In this document: in pieces, positions 24,210 to 32,119 of the stretch
Position numbering within the stretch: position 1 is the first letter of the stretch
Layout: each line of letters starts with the position of its first letter
Source: Oceanidesulfovibrio marinus
Lineage (GTDB): Bacteria > Desulfobacterota > Desulfovibrionia > Desulfovibrionales > Desulfovibrionaceae
DNA: 64,000 bases
Direction: 5' to 3'
Assembly: GCF_013085545.1 (NCBI RefSeq)
Contig: NZ_CP039543.1
Coordinates: forward strand, 496,001 to 560,000
Program-made: the position numbers and the translations under genes
The notes under the pieces: model-generated
Seen by the model: only the letters and a program-made list of their open reading frames with translations
What the model was told of the DNA's origin: nothing
Databases searched by the model: none

Positions 24210-25055
24210 ATGAAACGCCGCACCTTTATCCGAAGCACCCTGCTGGGCGTTGCAGGCGTGCCCCTCCTTGCTGCAGAAGGTCTCGCGGAACCCAACCGCT
24301 TTGAAGTGACGCGTACGCGGCTCGTCAACAACAAGCTGAGCCGGACTCTGAGAATCGTCCAGGTGACCGACATGCACCTGACGTACCGGGGCAATGACGA
24401 TAGCATTCCTGGCCTTGTGAACAGTCTGGAGCCGGATTTAGTTCTCTTTACTGGGGACTATGTCGATCACGGCACTGGAACGCCGCCCGACATGCAGCGA
24501 TTTCGCAGCTTCATCCACGAGTTTGACTCAACGACGCCCATGTTCGCCATATTCGGCAACTGGGATCGCGGCTACGAAGGACGGCTGTTCAAGCGGACAC
24601 TGGTGCGCTCGGTCCGCAATCGCAGAGAATCCGTGGTGATCGACGGCAACACCGTATCGATTACCGGGATGGACTACTACCATCCAGACATGCAGTTGCT
24701 GCAAACAGCAGTCAATGGCGCCGATCTGAGCTGCGTACTCTACCACTCGCCGGATATGGTGGTCTTTGCCGAGCCCACTGGCTACTACGATCTCATGCTT
24801 GCCGGCCATACCCACGGCGGCCAGGTGCGGCTCCCTTTTCTGCGGCTGCTCCAGGACGGCCACGGCTCGTTCCCCTGGCCCGGCGCAATCATCACCGGCA
24901 CCTATACCGGCACCCGCTACCAGTCCGGCCTGTACCGGCTGCAGAACATGGACCTCTACGTGAGCAGAGGGCTCGGTGAAACCGACGGCATTCCCTTCCG
25001 CTTCCTCTGCCGTCCGGAGTTGGCGGTCATCGAGATCGGTCCGGAAGGGACGTAA
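24210..25055 (+). CDS. Tat-exported metallophosphoesterase (YkuE/YaeI-like)
   Basis: Calcineurin-type phosphoesterase of 281 residues. The start MKRRTFIRSTLLG is a twin-arginine signal, so the enzyme is folded before export. Metal-site motifs in order: QVTDMHL (D54, H56), FTGDYVD (D83), FGNWDR (116-119), LYHSPD (H179) and AGHTHGG (H200, H202). The third motif is GNWD where the family has GNHD; the catalytic His is thus Trp, while the metal-binding Asn remains. Relatives such as YkuE act on cell-wall or lipid phosphates. It is a single gene just upstream of a convergent transporter gene. Confidence 0.85.
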   Translation: MKRRTFIRSTLLGVAGVPLLAAEGLAEPNRFEVTRTRLVNNKLSRTLRIVQVTDMHLTYRGNDDSIPGLVNSLEPDLVLFTGDYVDHGTGTPPDMQRFRSFIHEFDSTTPMFAIFGNWDRGYEGRLFKRTLVRSVRNRRESVVIDGNTVSITGMDYYHPDMQLLQTAVNGADLSCVLYHSPDMVVFAEPTGYYDLMLAGHTHGGQVRLPFLRLLQDGHGSFPWPGAIITGTYTGTRYQSGLYRLQNMDLYVSRGLGETDGIPFRFLCRPELAVIEIGPEGT

Positions 25056-25064
25056 CTGGGGCGT

Positions 25065-25931
25065 CTACCGCGCCACATAGGTCAGGCACGCGCCCACGAT
25101 GATCAGGGCCACGCCCACGGCGCGGGGCAGGGTGACTTGCTCCCGCAGCATGAACCAGCCCAGACCCACGCCCACCACCAGGCTGATCTGCCGCAGCGCA
25201 CCCACGTACGTCACCTTGCCCAGGTTCAGGGCAAAGAGCATGAGCACGAAGGACAGAGTGTTCAGCGTGGCCACGGCCAGGATGCGCCACTTGTTCAGGC
25301 TCCACTCCCGGCGCACGGCACCGCGCTCCAGCCGTCGCAGGGACGGGATGAAGTACGCATTGGACGCCAGGGTGTAGCAGTACATGTAGATGAAGGGGTG
25401 GATGTGGCGGACGGCCTCCTTGCCCCACAGCGTGTACAGCGCCACGGTAAAGGCGGCCAGCACGGCCAGGGCGAATCCCCAGCCGGCCCCGTCCATGCGC
25501 AGCGTTGGCCGCGACGGCCGAAAGTTCCGCAGCTGGATGACCAGCACCCCGGCCGTGACGCAGATGACCGAGGCCCAGCCCACGCCGTCGATGCGTTCCC
25601 CAAAGAAAAGAAAGGCGAGAAACGGCAGGAAGATCGTGCTGGCTCGGGAGACCGGGTAGGCTATGGTCAGGTCGAGCCGCTTGTAGCTGTTGGCCAGGCA
25701 GACATAGTTGGCCACGGCCAGCAGCGTGCCCACGGCGGCGAACCACAGCGCATCAAGGGGCAGCCCCCACCGCGCCACGGCAAAGGCGAAGGGGATGGCG
25801 TAGATGACCGGCTCGGCCAGCTTGCTCAGGCCCAGAAAGGCGTCTTTGTCGTAGGCGCGTTTGAACAGGAAGTTCCAGTAGCCGTGCGCCGCGGCCGAAA
25901 GAATGACGAGTAGGAAAGGAAGTCCTTGCAT
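25065..25931 (-). CDS. EamA/DMT-superfamily transporter
   Basis: Membrane protein of 288 residues with about ten predicted helices in two repeated EamA halves (about 1-135 and 150-285). The typical end-of-repeat helices are FLPFLAFLFFGERIDGVGW and VGLGWFMLREQVTLPRAVGV. Substrate is unknown; this superfamily exports amino acids, nucleotides or other small metabolites. It lies 58 bp after a second EamA gene (RarD-type) on the same strand, so the two may be co-transcribed. Confidence 0.85.
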   Translation of the reverse strand: MQGLPFLLVILSAAAHGYWNFLFKRAYDKDAFLGLSKLAEPVIYAIPFAFAVARWGLPLDALWFAAVGTLLAVANYVCLANSYKRLDLTIAYPVSRASTIFLPFLAFLFFGERIDGVGWASVICVTAGVLVIQLRNFRPSRPTLRMDGAGWGFALAVLAAFTVALYTLWGKEAVRHIHPFIYMYCYTLASNAYFIPSLRRLERGAVRREWSLNKWRILAVATLNTLSFVLMLFALNLGKVTYVGALRQISLVVGVGLGWFMLREQVTLPRAVGVALIIVGACLTYVAR

Positions 25932-25989
25932 GACAGACTGGTGGACCCGGCCGGGACAGCGTTGAAGGGCCGGGGCAAAGGCTTGAACG

Positions 25990-26922
25990 TTATTCGGCGC
26001 TCCGCACCTGCGTGATCTTCCGATGCTCGATCAGGCCGTCTGTCACGTACACGGCCACACCCGTCCAGATGCAGGCGAAGGTTACGAGCTTGGTTGCGCC
26101 AAATGGCTCGTGGAAGACAAAGACGCCCAGCAGGAACATGCACGTGGGCGAGAGGTACTGCGCGATGCCCAGGGTGGGCAGAGGCAGCCGCCGCGCTCCG
26201 AAGGTGAACAGCAGGAGCGGGATGGAGGTGACGACTCCGGCGCAGACGAGCAGCGTGATCTGCAACCCGCCGCCGGTGACCAGGCCGCCCACGCCGTGCA
26301 TCTCCTGCCAGAGGATGTAGCCGCCGGCCGGAAGGGAAAGGAGCAGGGTCTCCAGAAAGAGGCCGGGCACGGGCAGCACGGCCACCACCTTGCGCACCAG
26401 GCCGTAGAAGCCGAAGGAGAAGGCCAGGCCCAGGGCGATCCACGGCAGCCTGCCGAAATCAACAACCATCACCAGCACGCCGGTTATGGCAAAGCCCACA
26501 GCCACCCATTGCAGCCGCCGCAGCTTGTCCTTGAAGAACACCATCCCCAGCAGCACGTTGACCAGTGGGTTGATGTAGTAGCCCATGGACGCTTCCACCA
26601 CGTGGGCGTGGTTCACGGACCAGATGTACAGCCCCCAGTTGGCCGAGACGAGCACGCTGCTGATCAGGAGCAGCGCTATGGTGCGCCTGGAGGCCAGGGC
26701 CTCGCGGACCTCGTGGAAGCGGCCGGCCAGGACAAGCACCAGGGCCGTGAACACGGCGGACCAGACAATGCGGTGGCAGAGGATCTCGAAGGAGGGGATG
26801 GTATCCAGCTGCTTCCAGTAGAGGGGCAGCACGCCCCAGAGCAGAAAGGAGCCCAGCGCCGCGATAATGCCGGACGGCGAGGCTGCAGGCGGCGTGTGCG
26901 ATGTGGGCTGTTGCATGGACAT
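25990..26922 (-). CDS. rarD: RarD-type EamA transporter
   Basis: Membrane protein of 310 residues with ten predicted helices. The N-terminal SFLLWGVLPLYWKQLDTIPS and EILCHRIVWS, the mid-protein NWGLYIWSVNHAHVVEASMGYYINPLVNV segment (given here only as a landmark around residues 115-142) and the QYLSPTCMFLLGVFVFHEP block are hallmarks of RarD. The family is annotated as chloramphenicol-sensitive protein RarD, but the physiological substrate is unknown. The first 18 residues are polar and may not be needed. Confidence 0.88.
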   Translation of the reverse strand: MSMQQPTSHTPPAASPSGIIAALGSFLLWGVLPLYWKQLDTIPSFEILCHRIVWSAVFTALVLVLAGRFHEVREALASRRTIALLLISSVLVSANWGLYIWSVNHAHVVEASMGYYINPLVNVLLGMVFFKDKLRRLQWVAVGFAITGVLVMVVDFGRLPWIALGLAFSFGFYGLVRKVVAVLPVPGLFLETLLLSLPAGGYILWQEMHGVGGLVTGGGLQITLLVCAGVVTSIPLLLFTFGARRLPLPTLGIAQYLSPTCMFLLGVFVFHEPFGATKLVTFACIWTGVAVYVTDGLIEHRKITQVRSAE

Positions 26923-27154
26923 GGGCCGATCACGCTATGCCCGAAGCGCCCGCCCTGCAAGGGAAAAGTGATGTTCTTGAGGAGGGGAACTGGCGCAGTG
27001 GGGCGCAACAATTCAGCGCAACGGCACACAGAGAGGTGGACCGCTCCTGCGACCAATGGCGGTTTATTGTAAGGCGTTGTTTCTCCGTCGGAAGCAACGC
27101 CGGAGTCCGGCGCGTCGATTCCCGGTCATCAAGCGGACGGCTGACCGCTCCGGC

Positions 27155-27928
27155 CTATTCCGCCGGGAAGGTCATGCGGTCGCTGCGCGTGATGGTGATC
27201 TTGCCGCGCGTGGCCGGGCCGGTGAGCAGCAGCTCCACCGTGGCCTGCTCGGCATAAAGGTCCTCGGCCGAGATGCAGTCCACCGGCAGGATGATGTGCA
27301 TGCCGCGGAAGCCGGCGGCGGTGGCCGTGTGGAGCACGGCGCCATGCGCTGCGGTGCCGGTAATGATGACGTTTTTGATGCGGCGCCTGTTCAGGTATGA
27401 TTCCAGGTTGGTGTTCCAGAATTTGTCCACACTGGAGCCCACGACGATCTCACCGGGATGCGGCTTCACCGGGTCGAGGATGGTGCGGATGGAGCCCTTG
27501 GTGGTGACGCTGTAGACCACGGTGATGCCGGTCTCGCGCGCCTTGTCCATAAGCTTCGCGATGCGCGGCACGGTGTCCAGGCAGCGGGGCCGGCGCTCGG
27601 CGTTGCAGGTGCGCTCCTCGATGTCCAGGATGAGCAGGGCGGTGTCGGGTTTGACGGTGACGTCCTCGATTGTCGGCGCGGGCGGCCTCTCGACCATGTC
27701 CCAGTCCTCGTCGATGGAGCCGGCCCGTGTATCGGGTTGCGAGCTGGGCTGGGCTTCAGTCTGGACCACGGTCTGGTTGGCCTGGTCGGCTGTCTGGTCG
27801 GCATCCTGGTCCGCAGTCTGGGCGTGCACGGCCGCGGGAGATGCAAGGAGGGCGAGTCCGAGGAAGAAAGCGGCGAGGAGCGAACGGCGGCACAGCAGCG
27901 AGTGTGTCCGGCGGAACATGAGCGGCAT
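27155..27928 (-). CDS. Exported isochorismatase-fold protein lacking the nucleophilic Cys
   Basis: Protein of 257 residues with a signal peptide (cleavage after VHAQ), a Gln/Asp/Thr-rich low-complexity stretch (about 37-65) and an isochorismatase-like hydrolase domain (about 95-250). The general-base Asp102 (LLILDIEE) and Lys169 (SSVDKFWNT) are present. The nucleophile position in GTAAHGAVLHTA is Ala197 where cysteine hydrolases have Cys. The local GxxAH resembles true isochorismatases (EntB/PhzD), which also lack the Cys but act on a cytoplasmic substrate. The export signal makes that substrate unlikely, so function is open. It is a single gene. Confidence 0.8.
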   Translation of the reverse strand: MPLMFRRTHSLLCRRSLLAAFFLGLALLASPAAVHAQTADQDADQTADQANQTVVQTEAQPSSQPDTRAGSIDEDWDMVERPPAPTIEDVTVKPDTALLILDIEERTCNAERRPRCLDTVPRIAKLMDKARETGITVVYSVTTKGSIRTILDPVKPHPGEIVVGSSVDKFWNTNLESYLNRRRIKNVIITGTAAHGAVLHTATAAGFRGMHIILPVDCISAEDLYAEQATVELLLTGPATRGKITITRSDRMTFPAE

Positions 27929-28027
27929 GTCGAACCTCCTTCAGCAGGATGCGCGAAATCGCGCCAGGAAGCGCGGGGGGTGAATCCTGTATAACGCAGG
28001 TAGGACAAGCGGGCCAGAGGCGGCGAC

Positions 28028-28366
28028 CTACTCGGCGCACTCCACGCAGCAGTCGCACTCCGGCAGGGCCAGGAGCCGGGCTATGGGGATGGCCTCGCCG
28101 CACTCGGCGCAGGTGCCGAAATCCGGGTCGTCGATGCGCTTGAGCGCGTGCTGCAGACGGACGAGGCGCGTGCGCGACTGGGAGAGCGAGGACTGGTTGA
28201 TGCCCTGGTTGAGCATGGTGTCCAGTCGGGAGAGCCGGCCGATGGCCGCGTCGGGAGCCACGGGGTTCAGGCCCTGCTCCAGCCGTGCAATGGATTCCTC
28301 CAGGCCGTCTATCTCGCGTTGCATGCGCTCGCGCAGCTCGTTTCTCTGTTGGGTAGTGAGGGTCAT
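28028..28366 (-). CDS. DksA/TraR-type zinc-finger protein
   Basis: Protein of 112 residues. A long helical N-terminal hairpin (about 1-80) leads to a C-terminal C4 zinc finger CAECGEAIPIARLLALPECD with a final CVEC, the TraR/DksA arrangement. Such proteins enter the RNA polymerase secondary channel and tune transcription, often with ppGpp. The usual DxxDxA tip of DksA is not obvious, so it may be a DksA-like paralogue. The start is set at MTLTTQQ (28366), with AGGA 7 nt upstream. Nearby greA, whose product uses the same channel, is divergently transcribed. Confidence 0.85.
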   Translation of the reverse strand: MTLTTQQRNELRERMQREIDGLEESIARLEQGLNPVAPDAAIGRLSRLDTMLNQGINQSSLSQSRTRLVRLQHALKRIDDPDFGTCAECGEAIPIARLLALPECDCCVECAE

Positions 28367-28653
28367 GGTCTGGTCCTGTTGCGTCGTCAAGTTTACCGTA
28401 TTTGCATGAAAACAGAAAAAGGAATACTTTTCAAACAGCAGCAGGTTGGTCATGGGGGCAGGGCTGCTGAAAAACTGGTCTGCGGCAGCGGGAAATGGTC
28501 CTGAAGGACTTGACCACGAGCCCCTTTTGCCTTACCAACCACTTTCCCTCGGATGCCGAATCTGTCGATACGCCGGCGCGCGCATGTGCGTCGCGGCGGT
28601 ATTCGACGTCCTTTTTCTATTCCACAACCGAAGGTTTTTCCCAAGGATTTGAC

Positions 28654-29139
28654 ATGAGCAGTATTCCCATTTCCCAGGAAGGATTGAAGCGACTCAAGGA
28701 TGAGCTCGAACGGCTCAAGAGCGAGCGGCCGGGCGTTATCCAGGCCATCAAGGAAGCCCGCGAAGAGGGCGACCTGAAAGAGAATGCCGGATATGACGCG
28801 GCGCGTGAGCGCCAGGGCATGCTCGAAGCGCGGATCAACTACATCGAGTCCCGCTTACCGCAGTTCAACGTCATCGATTTGAAGACCCTTGGCGGCGAGA
28901 CCGTTATCTTCGGCGCCACTGTGGAGATCGAAGACGTGGAGAGCGGCGAGTCCAAGACCTACACCCTGCTCGGTCCGGACGAGTCCGAGCCCAACAAGGG
29001 CTCCATCTCCGTCCTGTCGCCTGTGGGCCGTGCCCTGCTGGGCAAGGAGGTAGGTGACGAGGTGGTGGTGGAGGTGCCCCGCGGCCGCGTGGAGTACGAG
29101 ATCCTCTCCGTCAAGTTCAACGGGTCCGCCTGCCTCTAG
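28654..29139 (+). CDS. greA: Transcription elongation factor GreA
   Basis: Protein of 161 residues, normal length for GreA. The N-terminal coiled coil includes the acidic tip ENAGYDAARERQG (after GDLKE), which carries the Asp/Glu residues that reach the polymerase active centre. The C-terminal domain has GATVEIEDVESGE and the family end SPVGRALLGKEVGDEVVVEVP. It restarts backtracked RNA polymerase by stimulating transcript cleavage. The start at 28654 has AAGGA 8 nt upstream; the frame extends further but without support. A very strong terminator follows. Confidence 0.96.
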   Translation: MSSIPISQEGLKRLKDELERLKSERPGVIQAIKEAREEGDLKENAGYDAARERQGMLEARINYIESRLPQFNVIDLKTLGGETVIFGATVEIEDVESGESKTYTLLGPDESEPNKGSISVLSPVGRALLGKEVGDEVVVEVPRGRVEYEILSVKFNGSACL

Positions 29140-29172
29140 CTTGCAATCCAGCCTTTCGGCTACGCAATATGC

Positions 29173-29206
29173 AAGGCCGGCCGGTGCGTACACCGGCCGG
29201 CCTTTT
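29173..29206 (+). terminator. Rho-independent terminator of greA
   Basis: A perfect 14-bp stem AAGGCCGGCCGGTG / CACCGGCCGGCCTT with a 4-nt loop (CGTA) running into TTTT. Confidence 0.92.
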
Positions 29207-29289
29207 GCTATGATTTCGTTCGTTGGCTCTCAAGAAGCTGCTGGAACGTCTTCTCACAGCAGCCAGCGGGAGGTCTTCAACAGCCTGCG

Positions 29290-29850
29290 TTAGTCCATGG
29301 TCAGGTTTTCTATGGACGGATCGAGTTGCCTGGCCCGGGCGAAGTCCGCCTTGGCATTGTCGACCTGACCCAGGTTGAGCCAGGCAAAGGCGCGGTTGTT
29401 GTAGGCGCGGGCGTAGTCTGGCCGCATGCGGATTGAGGCGGTGTAGTCCTCGATGGCCCGGCGGTCGTCGCCGAGGTCCACCCAGGTGTTGCCTCGCGAC
29501 ATGTAGCTCACCGGATCGGGCCGGTTGTCGATGGCGTGGGTGAAGTCGTCGATGGCCTTGTCGTACTGGCCGAAGTCGCGCCACAGGGCGCCGCGGTTAT
29601 TGTAGACGTAGGTGAGCAGGTGCTCGCCGTGGTTGAGCTCGTTGGAGTCGATGACCAGGGTGTAGAGGGCGAGGGCCTCGTGGCGGTCGCCTGCCTGGTG
29701 CGCGCGGATAGCGCTGTTGGCTGTTTTGACGATGTCCAGTCCGGCCGTTGCCGGCTTTGCCGTGATAATCAGGAACGAGCACAGCATGAGGACTGCGAGC
29801 AGACCGCGGTATGCGTGGCGATGTGCCGGGCGGTGGTGTCGATGAGCCAT
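29290..29850 (-). CDS. Exported TPR-repeat protein
   Basis: Protein of 186 residues with a His-rich start, a signal peptide (about 15-36) and at least three tetratricopeptide repeats between about 75 and 180 (YVYNNRGALWRDFGQYDKAIDD, then SYMSRGNTWVDLGDDRRAI, then RAYNNRAFAWLNLGQVDNAK, listed as landmarks). TPRs form a scaffold for protein binding; the partner is unknown. It lies 69 bp after another TPR-containing gene on the same strand, and both follow the flagellin gene. Confidence 0.8.
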   Translation of the reverse strand: MAHRHHRPAHRHAYRGLLAVLMLCSFLIITAKPATAGLDIVKTANSAIRAHQAGDRHEALALYTLVIDSNELNHGEHLLTYVYNNRGALWRDFGQYDKAIDDFTHAIDNRPDPVSYMSRGNTWVDLGDDRRAIEDYTASIRMRPDYARAYNNRAFAWLNLGQVDNAKADFARARQLDPSIENLTMD

Positions 29851-29918
29851 GTACGGGCCTCCGTGTTACTGCGTAGGGGGCAGGTTCTGGGGTGGTGCGG
29901 GTTGGTGTAAAAACGGAA

Positions 29919-30653
29919 TCAGCCTGCGGCCGTCTCCGTGGTGTCGACCTTCTGCGGAGCGTCGCCTGTGGCGAGATCCGCCGCCATCTCCATGGTGGTG
30001 GAGTAGGCCGCCTCGATATAGTTTTCCAGGGTCGCCACCAGGCCGTCCACGGCCGCGTCCAGGGAGGCGTCATCCGTGTCTTCCTGTTTGGCGAACCTCT
30101 CCAGGGCCGTGGCCAGCCCCTCCAGGGTGGGCGCTGCCTCGGGCCTGTCTTCGTCCAGGGATATGCGCAGCCTGGCGGCCGCCTTGTCCAGCTTGCCGCA
30201 ACGCGCCAGGGCGCAGGCCAGGCACAGCGAGGCGCAGGAGGCGGGCCAGCGGTAGAGGCTGTCCCCGATCGAATCGCGCACGACGCGCTCGAACTCCACG
30301 CGGCTCTGCACGATGGCGCCGTCCCGGTACAGGATGCGGCCCAGCAGCAGCCGCGCCTCCCTGTTCTTGGGATGCTCCTTCACGTACGGCCGCATGGCCG
30401 CGATGGCCTCGTCCGGCTGCCCCAGGCTGATGGCCTCCAGGGCTCGGCCGGGTAGAGACTCCGCACGATTCTCCGGCGATGCCCCGGCGCTTTTCCTGCC
30501 ACGGCTTTTGGGGCGCTCGTCCTCGTCCGGCAGGCTCTCGTCCAGCCGGGAGCGCACGCGATCGGCCCAGTCGCTCAGACCGCCAGGCCGGAACTTCGTG
30601 AACAGCTCGCGTCTCGACAGTTTGGTCTTGTGTTCGTCGTTGGCCAAAGCCAT
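29919..30653 (-). CDS. Cytoplasmic TPR-like protein
   Basis: Protein of 244 residues without a signal peptide, starting with MALANDEHKTKLSRRELF. A basic, charged segment (about 40-65) is followed by TPR-like helices (about 70-170; EAISLGQPDEAIAAMRPYVKE and EARLLLGRILYRDGA regions), then an acidic C-terminal helical stretch. GGAGG lies just before the ATG at 30653, which is preferred over the ATG 11 codons upstream. It follows the flagellin gene after a terminator, but no motif ties it to motility. Function unknown. Confidence 0.7.
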   Translation of the reverse strand: MALANDEHKTKLSRRELFTKFRPGGLSDWADRVRSRLDESLPDEDERPKSRGRKSAGASPENRAESLPGRALEAISLGQPDEAIAAMRPYVKEHPKNREARLLLGRILYRDGAIVQSRVEFERVVRDSIGDSLYRWPASCASLCLACALARCGKLDKAAARLRISLDEDRPEAAPTLEGLATALERFAKQEDTDDASLDAAVDGLVATLENYIEAAYSTTMEMAADLATGDAPQKVDTTETAAG

Positions 30654-30717
30654 GTCCTCCGTTCGGCACGATACGCTCTGCCCCATGGCCAGTCAACGAA
30701 GGCCGGACCCGCCAAAC

Positions 30718-30746
30718 AAAAAGCCGGACCGCCGAAGCGGCCCGGC
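30718..30746 (-). terminator. Rho-independent terminator of the flagellin gene
   Basis: Minus-strand stem GCCGGGCCGC / GCGGTCCGGC with a TTCG tetraloop followed by TTTTTG, 35 nt after the flagellin stop codon. Confidence 0.9.
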
Positions 30747-30780
30747 CTGGTAGCCTCGATGAGTGATGCGTTGCGCGGAA

Positions 30781-31668
30781 CTAGCCGAGCAGCTGCATCG
30801 CCATCCGCGGCAGGGAGTTGGCCTGCGAGAGCATGGCCACCGCGGACTGGGTGAGGATCTGGTTGCGCACGAAGTTCGTCATCTCCGAGGAGACGTCCAC
30901 GTCGGAGATGCGGGACTCGGCGGCCTGCAGGTTCTCGGACTGGATCTCCAGGTTGGTGATGGTGTTCTGCAGGCGGTTCTGCAGAGCGCCCAGGTTCGCG
31001 CGGATTTTGTCCTTGGAGACAATGGCGTCTTCCAGGGCCACGAGAGCCTTCTGCGCACCTTCCTGCGTGGAAATGGAGAAGCCGTCGCCGCTTGCGGACT
31101 GGTTGCCCACACCCAGGCTCGACGCGGTCGCGCTGTTGATCTGGATGTAGTAGTAGTCCTCGGCGGAGTCGTTGGCCGTGCCGAAGTGGACCTTCATCTT
31201 GCCGGTGGACTGCAGACCGGAGCCGTCGTGGCTGCTCGAAGACAGGTTGCCGTTGAGCAGGTAGACGCCGTTGAAGTCCGTGGCGTTGGCGATACGGGTG
31301 ATTTCCGAAGCCATGGCCTGATACTCGGAGTCGATGATCAGACGCTGGTCGGAGCTGTAGGTACCGGTGGAGGCCTGCTCGGCCAGTTCCTTCATGCGGA
31401 TCAGCTTTTCGTCGATAACGCCCAGGGCGCCGTCGGCCGTCTGAATCAGGCTGATGGCATCGTTGGCGTTGCGCACACCCTGGTTCAGGGCAGATATATC
31501 CGACCGCATGAGCTCGCGAATGGCGAGACCCGCAGCATCATCAGCCGCCGTGCCGACCCGAAGGCCGGAGGAGAGTCGACGGACAGAGGTGCCAAGGTCA
31601 CCATACGAAGTGCGCAGGTTGCGCGCTGCGTTGGTTGCCATCAAGTTGTGATTGATAACCAGAGACAT
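30781..31668 (-). CDS. fliC: Flagellin
   Basis: Filament subunit of 295 residues. The conserved D0/D1 N-terminus begins MSLVINHNLMATNAARNL, with SVRRLSSGLRVGTAADDAAG. The conserved C-terminus is NRLQNTITNLEIQSENLQAAES, ending in SVAMLSQANSLP-like residues and MAMQLLG. The variable outer region (about 135-200) is short, so this is a compact flagellin. AAGGAGG precedes the ATG, and a sigma-28 type promoter lies about 140 bp upstream, as expected for a late flagellar gene. No other flagellar structural genes are adjacent, as is usual for scattered flagellin genes. Confidence 0.96.
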   Translation of the reverse strand: MSLVINHNLMATNAARNLRTSYGDLGTSVRRLSSGLRVGTAADDAAGLAIRELMRSDISALNQGVRNANDAISLIQTADGALGVIDEKLIRMKELAEQASTGTYSSDQRLIIDSEYQAMASEITRIANATDFNGVYLLNGNLSSSSHDGSGLQSTGKMKVHFGTANDSAEDYYYIQINSATASSLGVGNQSASGDGFSISTQEGAQKALVALEDAIVSKDKIRANLGALQNRLQNTITNLEIQSENLQAAESRISDVDVSSEMTNFVRNQILTQSAVAMLSQANSLPRMAMQLLG

Positions 31669-31803
31669 TCCGTTCCTCCTTGAATGGATTCATGTTGAGC
31701 AAATGCTTCCTTGCTTAGCTCACAGGCATCACGTTGTGTGCATCCTTGGGTGCGCATCCCTCCTTTGCATTCGGGTTTTCAGATTATGCCAGTGACATCT
31801 TCC

Positions 31804-31831
31804 CTATCGTCCGCGGAGGAGCCGAACTTTA
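31804..31831 (-). promoter_or_regulatory. Sigma-28 (FliA) promoter of the flagellin gene
   Basis: On the minus strand, TAAA (31831-31828) and GACGATAG (31811-31804) are separated by 16 bp, close to the TAAA-N15-GCCGATAA consensus. The leader to the flagellin ATG would be about 130 nt. Confidence 0.65.
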
Positions 31832-32119
31832 TGGTGATTCATGCGACCAATTTCAATTGCAGCCCTTGTGGCAGAAGGTTTCTATAAAGACGGGAGGATG
31901 CGCAGAGGGCCACGCGCAGAGAAATTGTTGAAACGGTCCGAAGCGGGCTTCGCAACCATACTGATTGAGACGGGATACCGTCCCTGGGAGTGAGGAATGG
32001 CCCTGTGATCCGGCCCGATGTCCAGTAGATCGGACATCCGCCCCGGCGTGAGCAAAAGATGCCGGAGTGTGCAGGGAAAGGTGGCGAAAAGGAGTGCCCG
32101 GCGGTTCCCGGACGATTGA
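31832..32119. other. Upstream spacer between antiporter and flagellin genes
   Basis: Together with the flagellin leader this makes about 450 bp without a gene. Apart from the sigma-28 promoter no gene, RNA or terminator could be supported. Confidence 0.4.
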
